From NCBI GenBank assembly GCA_023213315.1, contig JAKCPI010000297.1, forward strand, positions 62,001 through 126,000: 64,000 nucleotides of DNA. The letters are read 5' to 3'. Within the stretch, counting starts at the first letter, position 1. Each line of letters starts with the position of its first letter. Made by a program: the position numbers and the translations under genes. Shown here in pieces: positions 46,006 through 56,275 of this stretch. Source of the DNA: Euborellia annulipes (Eukaryota; Arthropoda; Insecta; Dermaptera; Anisolabididae). The notes under the pieces are model-generated. The model was not told the DNA's origin. It searched no databases and saw only the letters and a program-made list of their open reading frames with translations.

Positions 46006-46184
46006 AATGAGGTAAAAACAAGAAGAAAATGCAGCCAATGTTTCAAACCTAGGATCGAAACTTAGCCGTAGGCTGAATATCAAAATATCCAAACCTAGGT
46101 TCGAAACGAAACGTTAGCAATGGACTGAATATCAATAAATAAACTACATTGACTGCATTTTCTTCTTGTTTTTTTACTTCATTC
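46006..46184. repeat. Inverted repeat with internal tandem units
   Basis: AATGAGGTAAAAACAAGAAG and AAAATGCAGCCAATG at 46006-46040 are mirrored at 46147-46184. Between them two diverged units of about 55-60 bp share AAACCTAGG, TCGAAAC and GACTGAATATCAA-type motifs. Confidence 0.7.
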
Positions 46185-46248
46185 AACGTCTTATTCTGAG
46201 AGCTTTATTGGATTTCCCATAATACCCATAATTATGTGTATAATTTCC

Positions 46249-46293
46249 AATAACTCAAGATGACTAAATAAATTCAGGCCGCAACGTCTTATT
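46249..46293 (+). ncRNA. Hammerhead-like motif, decayed
   Basis: AATAA, CTCAAGA, GACTAAATAAATTCAGGCC, GCAAC, GTC, TTATT. Each core strand has one substitution. Flanks (TGTGTATAATTTCC before, GGCTAATATC after) match the right arm of 35217-35530, so both derive from one family. Confidence 0.45.
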
Positions 46294-46340
46294 CTGTGAG
46301 TTTTATTGGATTATTGAGCATTCCTATATGGCTAATATCT

Positions 46341-48047
46341 TCATCACTATTTTATATACAGTATGTTTATAGGAATTTTTGAAAAATTCTGAAATAATTA
46401 ACATGGGATTAACCTTGTGAAGTCTCTAAATAATAAACCCTCTCATATCGAACCTTTTCGTTTGCATTTTTTGCACTCTATACTACTGTATGATAACAAA
46501 CACATTTTTGAGTAGGTCTTCCGAGAATGAATCAATCAAGAGAATCGGGATTTTTGATTTTTTTTTCACTGGGTTGGGAATCTCTTGTATATCCAGAAGA
46601 GAGCAATTTTATTATAATTTTGAGAAATTTAGATATTCAAATTTTATATTTTATAAAGGGATTTTTCGATTAAATTCAAAAAAATATTTTTAAAAAAATT
46701 CGTTTAATTATTGCTATTTTAATAATTAATCAATTCATGAGACAGTCGGATATACGAGTGATATATTTTTTAAATGAATTTTTTTGCATTAATTTCTGAT
46801 CGAACTTTTATTAAAATACCAAAACGATTTTTGTTTAATAAACATGAAATGAAAACTACATTGATACATATTTTTTTATATAAATAAAAAAATGCATTAC
46901 AACCATGTTATATAGCGCAGCTCGGTATTATTGAAAGCTTTATTTAAATGAGAATATAATAGAGATTAAAAAAAAAAAAATATCAGGTCAATTAATTTTC
47001 AATTGTACTTGTTGAAATAGAACATAAAAAACTAATAGGCACAATAATTTATTATTATTATATTTTAAAATTTGCATACTTTCACTAAATATAATATCAT
47101 AATTATATTTATTTTCCACCAATGCGAAACATTTGATATTTGAATAAATAATTTTTATATAGATAACATGCAAAAATTATGAGCCATTAAAGGGAATTTA
47201 TATTATTGTATTATTTGCATTCATGTGTTCTACATCATTAACTCTTTTAAAAGCATCTACGAGCTATTCAAGCTTGAAAAAGTTAAATAATAGACTTATT
47301 AAGGAGTTGTGATTAAAAAAAGTAATAGAAATCATTTTCTAAACTAAAGCCCGATTTCTCATTTCAGCTACAGGATAGTTAGAGAATTAATCTCGAATTT
47401 TTTAATAGATCAAAGAATTGAAAGAAAACAAAATTCAAGAAAATAAACTATTAGTAATTATAGGGATAAGCAAAGAAAACAAGGGCACAAACATTCGAGC
47501 CCAATTTCACAAAACCATTTAGAGCAATCTCCATATTAATGTTGATAATAGGTTTCGATGTGAATTTTAAATGTTATATAAAAATAAAACGTCTAACTGA
47601 AAATGCAAAAATCTTTATGATTAATGGAATTCTCTTAAAGACTATTTCTATTTTAGGATATACTATTTTGAGATAATCATTTCTCTATTCAAATATTCAT
47701 GTTTTTCTATTTCTTATAAGACTAATAGCTTGATAAACATTTTATTATGAATATCAAATATTGATCTCTATAAAAGGAAATAGGGATTTTTGTCTTTATG
47801 CGATTTTTACGTATGATCACAAATTACTCCATTAAAGGGAGGTAGGAGCCAAACCTGTTTGCATGTTTTTGCTAAGAGATGGCGTTAAGATCGTGCCAGC
47901 TTTAGCCTATCAGAAACAGCTTTCGGCTTACTTTGGGGTGCAGTCGTCTGTCATTTGTCTATTTTTCCATCATTTTTTAAAATAATTTATTTTATTTTCT
48001 AAATTATTGTATTTAATTAGTATTTCAATATAAGAATCTTTTAATTT
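46341..48047. other. AT-rich stretch, no gene seen
   Basis: A GC-richer patch at 47840-47950 (GAGATGGCGTTAAGATCG) is unassigned. The remainder is low complexity. Confidence 0.4.
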
Positions 48048-48495
48048 TTACTTTCTCTTACATATATATGTATATATATAGAGAGAAAAAGTATTGATTT
48101 CAAGTCAAAAATTCGATGTCGAGATTTTGATGGATCTTCACGTTTTGAGGTCCCCTGAATCCAAAAAAAAAAGTGGTTTTCGTACATGGTCTGTTTGTTT
48201 GTGTGTGTGTTCTGTGTTCAAATTAAAGCATGAAGGAATTGAGCTAGGAGGTTGAAATTTTATATTTAAGTTGGTCACCCCCCTGAGGCGTGAAAATGAG
48301 ATTTTGATCAAAATCGGCCAAAAACTACTAGTACTTTACTAATGTACTTTTTCAGTTTTTTACGATTTTCTCAAAATTTTCTCCAACGATTTTGATTAAA
48401 ATTCACAAATCAATATTTTTTTAGATGCTCTTTAAAATGTATATTCTCATTTTGCTCTCAAAATTGTTTGAAAACCACTGTACTACTTTACTCTT

Positions 48496-48744
48496 TTTTT
48501 TTAAACACTCACACTTTTTCTCATTCACACACACATACGCACAGTATTTTCGGCAACTTAGGCCATTTAAGACTTTAAACGATACTCGTATTTTTAATAT
48601 ATCTATTGGGGGTCCAGGCATTCTTATTTAAGCCATTTGGTATCCAAAATGGCTCAAATAAAATCATCAGACTGCCTGGGGTCTGAACCCGCGGCTTTTG
48701 GTATACGAGGTTAGAACGCTAACCCCTACACCAAGCCCCGAGGG
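48496..48744 (-). mobile_element. SINE-A, full copy
   Basis: On the minus strand the tRNA-like head GCTTGGTGTAGGGGTTAGCG and CGCGGGTTCAGACCCC is followed by the shared body and GTGTGAATGAGAAAAAGTGT tail. The 13-bp duplication CTACTTTACTCTT is at 48483-48495 and 48745-48757. Confidence 0.9.
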
Positions 48745-48856
48745 CTACTTTACTCTTGTACTTCATAGCAAAGATAGGGGAAATGGTTTCCATGGTAACA
48801 TATTATAAATATTTTTCTGTTTATAAATTTTACATCTTGAAATCAAATGTACCGTA

Positions 48857-49091
48857 GCCCTAGGGCTAGGTGTAGTTGGTAGCCCGCCTGCCTGCGGGTT
48901 CGGATCCCAGGTAGTACGATGATTTTATTTAAGACATTTGGATACTAAATGGCTTAAATAAGAATGTCAGGACCCCAAATACATATATATTCAAACAATG
49001 ATTATCGTCAAAAGTCTTATATCCCCTGAGTTGCCTAGAAGACGGTGTGAATATGTGTGTGAGTGTGAGTGTGAATGTTAAAAAAAATAAA
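48857..49091 (+). mobile_element. SINE-A, full copy
   Basis: Head GGCTAGGTGTAGTTGGTAGC and CTGCGGGTTCGGATCCC, then AAATGGCTTAAATAAGAATG, TGAGTTGCCTAGAAGACGG and GTGTGAGTGTGAATGTTAAA. A short duplication ACCGTAG lies on both sides. Confidence 0.85.
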
Positions 49092-49147
49092 CCGTAGGCC
49101 TACTGTCGGAAACTAAATCTGGTGCGACCAGTCACATTAGATTTTTA

Positions 49148-50302
49148 GATTTAAAAAGTTTTAAAATTTTTCTAATACAGAATATAATTTTTTTTTTTTT
49201 TTTTTAATTAAATAAAAAATAATTTTTTAATTAGTCATAAAAAATTTTTTATTAAGAATAACCTTATGAATTTCATTTATTTTATTGAATAATATTTTTT
49301 TCTATTGTTCTCTGCATTAAGAGATAGTGGAATATTTGTATTTGAAAATAAGAATCGAAAAACTTCTTTTTACAACTTTGCAAATTTTAAAATTTATTCT
49401 TTTACATGATTACAGTAAAGCTTTGGATAGGAGAGGAATTTTAACATCTCAATGGGCTTATGTTTGTATGGATATCATGCTTTCAAATATTTCCCTCAGG
49501 AAATTCTTTTAAATTAAAAATGCATATTATCCAAAACAAATAGACTGTTTTAAAAATAGTCTTAATAATTAATAAGTCATTTAAATAGGTGAATTTTTAA
49601 AGGGAATATATTCAAATGAGAGGAAATTCCTTTTGAGATTCCACGCTAAAATGGGCGGTTGGCTATTTAAACCCTTAAATCCAGTCCCCAAACCCCAAAC
49701 CAGTTAATGTAACACATACCAGCGATTATTGTCTTCCCTCGTGCATTTTATTTCTAAATGGGAGAGTGGATATATCGTACGTAATATAACATTTTTTTTA
49801 ATATATGAGCTTAATGTAAAAAAATAGTGACATTAAATTTTATTTCAGCTTTTGTATTTAAGGGAAAAAAAGTATAAAATTATGACAATTTAACTCAGAG
49901 TTAAAAAATTTGAATTGATATTTTAAAGACAAGAGATTCATCTCTTTCTTAATTTAGAAAATTTATGATAATAAATAAATAAATAATAAAGACCTTTTTT
50001 TAATTTAACTTTACATCCAGCTCAAAACGGAAGGTGGATGGGGGGGGGAGCAATTTTTCTAATATACCAGTACATATTATTATTTTATTTAATGTCACAA
50101 CCTAACTGGAGATTAGGGTAGCCTCACTCGTAGTTTTTATCTTCCCATAGATGGCGTGAATTTTTCAGTTTTTTTATTTTTATTTCAAGTTTGAATTAGA
50201 CCTAGCTGAGTCCTTTCTTTTCTTTAATTATCTCCAATATTTTAGGTTTGAAATGAAATATAGGCCAAGTATTTAAAATTTCAAGGTATTCAATTTAACT
50301 TT
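49148..50302. other. AT-rich stretch, no gene seen
   Basis: There is poly(T) at 49189-49205 and a G tract near 50039. The 61-codon plus frame at 49327-49512 has no domain. Confidence 0.4.
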
Positions 50303-50760
50303 TTTATTTTCTCTTAACTATAGGCCTAGGCCTATATGTTAAGTTTTATAGCGAGACAGTATTGGATTTATGTCGAAAATTCGATGTTGAGATTTTGATA
50401 GATATACACGTTTTGAGGTCCCCTGAGTTTAAAAAAGTGTTTTTCGCAAAATGGTCTGTGTGTGTTTGTATGTGTGTCAGTGTGTCTGTTTAATTTTAAG
50501 CATGAAGGAATTGAGCTACGAGGTTGAAATTTTATATTTTAGACACACCCTTTGAGCGTGAAAATAAGCTTTTAATCAAAATCGATCAAAAAGTACTAGT
50601 ACTATACTCATGTACTTTTTCAGTTTTTTTTTTTTTTTGATTTTCTCAAAATTTGCTCGAACGATTTTGATTAAAATTGATAAATCAATTATTTTTTAGA
50701 TTCTCATTTTGCCCTTGAAATCTTTTGATTCAAGATGTAATAAAATTTTAAAGTATGTTG
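50303..50760 (-). mobile_element. TH element, B half
   Basis: Diverged hairpin B (TTTCTCTTAACTATAGGCC), GATGTTGAGATTTTGATAG, the ATGGTCTGTGTG run and AAGTACTAGTACTATACTC. It faces a second copy in opposite orientation. Confidence 0.85.
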
Positions 50761-51138
50761 TTGCCATGGAAACCATTTCTTCTATCTTTCCTATGGAGTA
50801 CAAAAAATACTAGTACTTTTTGGCCCATTTTGTTCAAAAGCTTCGTGTCTCATGACAGGGCGGTGCCTAACTTAAATATAAAATTTCCATCTCCTAGCTC
50901 TTTTCGTTCTTGAGATATTTTGTTTAGACACACAGATACATACACAGACGAACCATGTCGCGAAAATCACTTTTGGACTCAGGTAACCTCAAAACGTGTA
51001 TATCCATCAAAATCTCGACATCGAACTTTTGACATGAATCCAATACTTTCTCACTAGCCTATATATATAAGCTTATATATTAATATATATACCTGGTATA
51101 TATATATATATATATATATATATAGCTAAGATAAAGTA
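50761..51138 (+). mobile_element. TH element, B half, opposite orientation
   Basis: GTTGCCATGGAAACCATTTC, AATACTAGTACTTTTTGGCC, CTCTTTTCGTTCTTGAG, AATCTCGACATCGAACTTTT and an AT-expanded hairpin B. With 50303-50760 it makes a TH palindrome with both hairpin A ends lost. Confidence 0.85.
51096..51124. repeat. (TA)n microsatellite in hairpin B loop
   Basis: The run enlarges the loop of the neighbouring TH hairpin B. Confidence 0.85.
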
Positions 51139-51359
51139 AAAATCGCGAGTGATCTACTTCCTCCATTATGTCAGTAAAAGAAAAATTTGAAAATCTATAC
51201 ACAAATATTATAAGAAAGAAAGAAATGTCAGTAATTTATTGAAAAAAATTTGAATCAATATAATCATAAGTATATTATATAACTAAACGGAAAAATGTTT
51301 TAAAATTTTTTATGAAAGGTCGAGATCAGTTACATTAATTCATTTGAAAGAGGAAGTGA

Positions 51360-51640
51360 GGACTGAATAGCTGCAGGGAGTTTCCTCCTTGGTCCACGGC
51401 GGCTGGCTGGCTTAGGCTCACTCTCTGCATTCACTTTCTTTTCATGTTAGATAATTCTCAGCTTTGGCCAATTTCTCTTTTTTTTTTTTTCATTTTAGGC
51501 TCGATTTGTTTTAGATGTCTCCGAAATCGAAGTTGTCACTAGTAAAGTTAGAATCATTCATCTTACGTGATGCACCCCTCGGAACATCGATTTTATCCTC
51601 TTCAGGTCGTGTTCAATTTTAAGAAATATATTGTAATTCA
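51360..51640 (-). other. GC-richer segment with exon-like frames
   Basis: On the minus strand, frames ending near 51511 read PEEDKIDVPRGASRKMNDSN then FTSDNFDFGDI and stop. An overlapping frame reads KIEHDLKRIKSMFRGVHHVR. A plus frame at 51514-51621 follows TTTGTTTTAG and reads MSPKSKLSLVKLESF. They exclude one another and none is recognised, so no gene is called. Confidence 0.2.
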
Positions 51641-51907
51641 TCACTCAAATGTTGAAACATCGTCTCGTCTCGATTGATTGTTAAGCAGAGGCTTTTATTC
51701 CTGGCTGTTTTTGCCCCCTTTCAGTCTTCAACAATTACACAGCCACTGACATCTTTAGCATATTTATACTTTTTTAGTAGTATTTTAATTTTTTTCTAAA
51801 CCACGAGAGGTTTTACTTTCAATGACAATCCTGATTAATTTTTATTCTTTCTATGAATTGATGTGCCACACACAACCCCTCAAGATAGACCAGACAAAAG
51901 TATTTAT

Positions 51908-52248
51908 TAGGAACCGACCGAATATTCGGTTTCGGTTACGGTTTTGGCCAAAAATCCTGGTTTCGGCCGTGGTTTCGGTTTCGGCCAAAAAGTAGCCGAA
52001 ACTTTCGGCCTGCCGAAAGCTGAGTCTGAAAAGATGGGATGAGACTCGAACGCAAAAAAAAAAGTTATGATTTGCACTTAAGGAAAAAATTTTCCCGCAG
52101 AGCGGAAAACTTTGGTTCCGCAAAAGGGAATATGTTCTGCGGGGCAGAAAAAATTTTCCCCCTCCTGAAAAAAAAATTTCTATATACGCCCCTGATAAGA
52201 TATACAAGTTTCGGTTTCGGCTGAAAATCTTGTTTCGGTCGGACCCTA
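51908..52248. mobile_element. hAT-like element with nested sequence
   Basis: The exact duplication GTATTTAT is at 51900-51907 and 52249-52256. Ends are TAGGAACCGACCGAATATT and, reversed, TAGGGTCCGACCGAAAC. Internal TTTCGGTTTCGG iterations are present. Sequence near 52075-52192 matches 63449-63600 and ends TATATACGCCCCTG, suggesting a second element nested inside. Confidence 0.75.
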
Positions 52249-53008
52249 GTATTTATAGAGAATTTTTTTATGTATTGGCAAAATTTTAAATAACTTTTTA
52301 TTTTATTAATATTGTATTCCTTAGCAAAATAGAGTAGATGTGTTTTGTCGAAATTACGACACCGCATTTGTTTAATGTTTCAGGGCTGGTTGCTTCAGTC
52401 TAAATTAACTAGCTATCCCTCGGATAAGCTATTTTAATATAACTCGAATCTTTTCAGTTCTAGTTAAGCAAATATTTTTCTGGAACTTTTTTAAAATTTT
52501 GTTAAAAAATTAATTAACTTTAAATAACAACGTCATTCACTAAAAACATTCAACATCAGGTCAACATCATTTTGGGGTCGGGGTATTTAGAGCCATTCCT
52601 GGGTATTTGGGTAGCTCTGATTACAAAAATGCCACCGGTTTTGCTCCATTTCTCTAGTTTTAGAGATATAGAGAAAATTAGATTTTAATAGAAAATGTGC
52701 TTTAAAACGGCTCTTATTTTGAATGTTCTAGATTTTTTTAAGGGGTTTCCCCTTAAAAATTGAGATAGTTGAAATGCATAGAAATATTAAGTTTCAGCCC
52801 AATCGTAGGTAGATTATCGGAGGTGGATCCTGGATACCCAGGATTAGATCTTAATTTCAATACCTCCAAAAAAAAGTTTGTTTTTGTAGACCTGTGTTAA
52901 TTACTTTAATTTTTAAAATTTATTTAAATTTATTTTAATTATTTAATTAAATGCTTTTATTTAACTTACTCTTTCAAGGTCACCAACTTTGAGTCTTTGT
53001 TTCGGACA
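52249..53008. other. AT-rich flank of the satellite
   Basis: AAATTTATTTTAATTATTTAAT near 52930 recurs right of the palindrome near 54164, so the satellite and palindrome may lie within one larger unit. Confidence 0.35.
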
Positions 53009-53830
53009 CTTCCCGATGAGCTAGAGGTGTGAAATTTTATACTTAAGGGTTATTTTTGGTGACACCAATATATGGTGGTTTTGATCAAAATATACCAAAC
53101 TAATGTGGTACTTTATTTGAAACCCTTCGCGAATTAATGTAATTTCAAAAGACTTCCCGATGGGCTAGAGGTATGAAATGTAATACTTAAGGTTCATTTT
53201 TGATAACGCCACTATATGGTGGTTTTGATCAAAATAGACCAAACTAATGTGGTACTTTATTTGAAACCCTTCGCGAATTAATGTAATTTCAAAAGACTTC
53301 CCGACGGGCTAGAGGTATGAAATGTAATACTTAAGGTTCATTTTTGATGACGCCACTATATGGTGGTTTTGATCAAAATAGACCAAACTAATGTGGTACT
53401 TTATTTGAAACCCTTCGCAAATTAATGTAATTTCAAAAGACTTCCCGATGGGCTAGAGGTGTGAAATGTAATACTTAAGAGTCATTTTTGATGACGCCAC
53501 TATATGGTGGTTTTGATCAAAATAGACCAAACTAATGTGGTACTTTATTTGAAACCCTTCGCGAATTAATGTAATTTCAAAAGACTTCCCGATGGGCTAG
53601 AGGTGTGAAATGTAATACTTAAGAGTCATTTTTGATGACGCCACTATCTGGTGGTTTTGATCAAAATAGACCAAACTAATGTGGTACTTTATTTGAAGCC
53701 TCACGCAAATAAGGCCCTATTAACTATAGTTTTGAATTTTGATATTTACGAGTCATTTTTTTATGATAATGAATAATTTTTCAATTGAATCAAATCAAAA
53801 TAGGCCAAACTAATGTGGTACTTTATCATA
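53009..53830. repeat. Satellite array, 144-bp unit
   Basis: CTTCCCGA starts units at 53009, 53153, 53297, 53441 and 53585, each 144 bp. A decayed sixth unit ends near 53830. Units 2-5 are nearly identical. The unit has CCACTATATGGTGG and the ordered motifs GGGCTAGAGGT, GAAATGTAATACTTAAG, TTTTGATCAAAATAG and AATGTGGTACTTTAT. These parallel the TH core order (GAGCTAGGAGGT, GAAATTTTATATTTAAG, GATCAAAATCGG, AGTACTTTACT). Confidence 0.95.
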
Positions 53831-53885
53831 TTGATGATTTTTGCTAAGACTAAAAGACTAAAAAGCTTAAAATAAAAATAAAATA

Positions 53886-54163
53886 AAAAAAAGATTTTTA
53901 AAAAAATGCTTTTATTTAAATTGAACTAAAAAGAGAGAAATAAGAAAGAAATAATTTAATTGTTCTTGTTAAAATTTTTTAATATTTATGACTTAAAATA
54001 AAAGCGTGGGGCGCGAGCCTCGGAATCACTTCGAAGCGCCCCAAGCTTTTATTTTAAGTCATAAATATTAAAAATTTTAACAAGAACAATTAAATTATTT
54101 CTTTCTTATTTCTCTCTTTTTAGTTCAATTTAAATAAAAGCATTTTTTTAAAAATCTTTTTTT
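53886..54163. repeat. Near-perfect 278-bp palindrome
   Basis: Arms 53886-54005 and 54045-54163 (120 and 119 bp) are almost exact reverse complements. The 39-bp GC-rich centre holds GGGGCGC / GCGCCCC, which also pairs. No coding is present and no target duplication was resolved. Confidence 0.95.
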
Positions 54164-55420
54164 AAATTTATTTTAATTATTTAATAATTTTTACAAATGA
54201 TACCTTTATTAATTTGCTAGCTTAAAACTTTCCTTATATCCTATCTCAGATAGCTAATATGTGAAAAAACACATAGGTTAAACGTGATCTTATTTATTAT
54301 ATCAATGATTTTCTATCTGCCGGATAAGTTTGCTAGTTAACTAGAACTGAAGCAACCGGCCCTCAGTATCAATATATAGTCAGTCAAGAGATTTAAAAAC
54401 ATAAAAACTTAAAATAGAAATCTCGAAATGTAAAATGGTATAAGCTGCATAACTTACTTCAATGTAAATTTATTCATTGATATTCTTTCTATATCTATAG
54501 GTAAAAATGAGTTCATGAATAAATTTAACAAAAAGTAATAGAAAAAAAAAGGTTTAAATTTGCATATATAGTTTTTATAATTAAAATTCATTTATATAAA
54601 TTAAATTGAGTGTCTTTTTTTTATTTAATCTATGAAATAGCGCAAGTTTCGTTCTTAAAAACTTTTTCACTTTCGAAGAAAATGTTTATTGACATTCGTG
54701 TCGGATAACATGAACTTCTTTTCAAAAGTGTAGTGCCCAGGATGATCAGGATTTATTTGTTTTATTTGAAAGCCTCGTCACTCACTAGCTATTATTGACA
54801 TAAAATGTTTTCGAAATTGAAATCAATTCGAAAGTGGTAAAATTACACTTTTATTTATTGAATTAAAAAAAAAAAAAAAAAAAAAAATGTTATTTATTTA
54901 AGGCGAAAGACCAAGGAGGAAAGCAATATTAAATCGAGGGGTCGCCTCTTTGATCTCGTATAAATTTATTTTCACAAAAAGTATCTTTAATTTAAATGAA
55001 AATCTTCCCACCAATTCAGAAAGAATTATTTTAACTGGAGGATGGCAGAAAGGATGCTAGAAAACATCAATAATGGATTTTTTAAACAATTAAATATTCT
55101 TAACCCTTGAAGCAGCCTCAAAGTTGTTTCAGGACCCAAAAGCTTTTAAGTGAGCGATAAAATGTATTTATTTATTTAATAAGAAGGCCATTTTAGAACT
55201 CATATCATCAATATTAAATGAATTCTATCCTGTACTGAAATCTATAATTCTGAGAATCGCAAAAAATTTTCGAAATGGCCTTTAATAAATTTAAAACCTT
55301 TTGAGCTTCTCTTACCTATACATCTATTAATATTGAATATATCTCTACAATTATTTACTGTACTTAAGAGAGTGTGAGTTTGTTTGTTAGTTTACACGTT
55401 TTAAAAGAACCTAGTTCAAA
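54164..55420. other. AT-rich stretch, no gene seen
   Basis: Poly(A) lies at 54867-54888. No element or exon signal was recognised. Confidence 0.45.
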
Positions 55421-55645
55421 AAATCTGGTGTGGCTGGCTGCACAGCACACAACTTTCGATTACCGAAGATAAGAGAAAGTTGTGTTCTGTGCTTGTCACA
55501 CCAAATTTTTTGTGTCGACATATATTTATTTTCCGACAGTACGTTACATTTGAATTCAAGATGTAAAATTTAGAAACAGAAAAATATTTATATTTTGTTA
55601 CTATGGCAACCATTTCTTCTATCATTCCTTTGAAGTACAAGAGTA
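55421..55645 (+). mobile_element. TH element, left part (split copy)
   Basis: Hairpin A (TCTGGTGTGGCTGGC to CTTGTCACACC), GTGTCGACATATATTTATTT, GTTACTATGGCAACC and AAGTACAAGAGTAAA. The copy resumes at about 56053 after a 400-bp insertion. Confidence 0.85.
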
Positions 55646-56052
55646 AATTGAAAAGTAGAACGTGGCTGTTGCTGATATGTTGAATAGGAAAGAGGTTGCA
55701 GCTAAATAATTGAGCCTCTCTTTGGTAATAAACACTCTTTATTGGGACGTTTCGGCTGGGATGAACCCAGCCATCTTCAGCCTTCAAAGAGTATATCGAC
55801 GCTTTAATTAGTAAAGTGCCTAACTCCATTTTTGTTTATTTTTCAGGAGAGTCAAAAAACGTTTCATTGTCATTATTAGAGCCACTGTTTAAACACGTTT
55901 CGTGCGGCAACTTTTCCAACTGAAAAATTTGAATTACGCTCTTACCCAGTTCAGGGCATAAGGAGAATGATATTTTTCAACAGAAAAGACAAAAAAAAAT
56001 GATTTTCGAAAAAAAAGTGAAGTTAGACACTTTTCTACTCAGAGCGTCGATA
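55646..56052. mobile_element. Insertion with ribozyme motif, Penelope-like scrap
   Basis: DNA between the two TH parts carries the motif at 55734-55792. Inverted repeats lie at 55793-55827 and 56019-56052 (ATATCGACGCT..AAAGTG.CTAACT). There is no reverse transcriptase coding. Its affinity to Penelope-like elements rests on the ribozyme alone. Confidence 0.5.
55734..55792 (-). ncRNA. Hammerhead-like (HHmini-type) ribozyme motif
   Basis: The best example. On the minus strand: ACTCTTT, GAA, GG; exact CTGAAGA; stem II GGCTGGG / CCCAGCC with a TTCAT loop; exact GAAAC; GTC; CC, AAT, AAAGAGT. Stem I has two paired blocks (GG/CC and ACTCTTT/AAAGAGT) around an internal loop, as expected for natural hammerheads with loop-loop contacts. 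There is no stem III. Confidence 0.75.
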
Positions 56053-56275
56053 TTTAAATTTTATAGGCTTATACATTAACGAATGACATACCTAATTTAA
56101 ATGTAAAATTTCAACTTCATAGCACAATTCCTTCACGCTTTAAATTGAACACAAAGACACACAGTCAGACAGACAGACAGACCATGTCGCGAAAACTACT
56201 TTGTTGGATTCAGGGGACCTCAAAACGTGTATATCCATCAAAATCTCGACATCGAATTTTTGACATGAATATAAG
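56053..56275 (+). mobile_element. TH element, right part (split copy)
   Basis: TAAATGTAAAATTTCAACTT, ATAGCACAATTCCTTCACGC, the ACAGACAGACC run, ATGTCGCGAAAAC and ATCTCGACATCGAATTTTTG. Hairpin B is missing. Confidence 0.8.

Larger units (their letters stand above)
48048..49147 (-). mobile_element. TH element carrying two SINE-A insertions
   Basis: Hairpin B (TACTTTCTCTTAC), the body with AACTACTAGTACTTTACT, a SINE at 48496-48744, CTTCATAGCAAAGATAGGGG, a second SINE at 48857-49091, then CGGAAACTAAATCTGG and a shortened hairpin A. Confidence 0.9.

Noticed and set aside
55416..55829. 137-codon minus frame, the longest in the window
   Set aside because: It runs across TH hairpin A, TH body and a ribozyme-bearing insertion, so it joins unrelated repeats.
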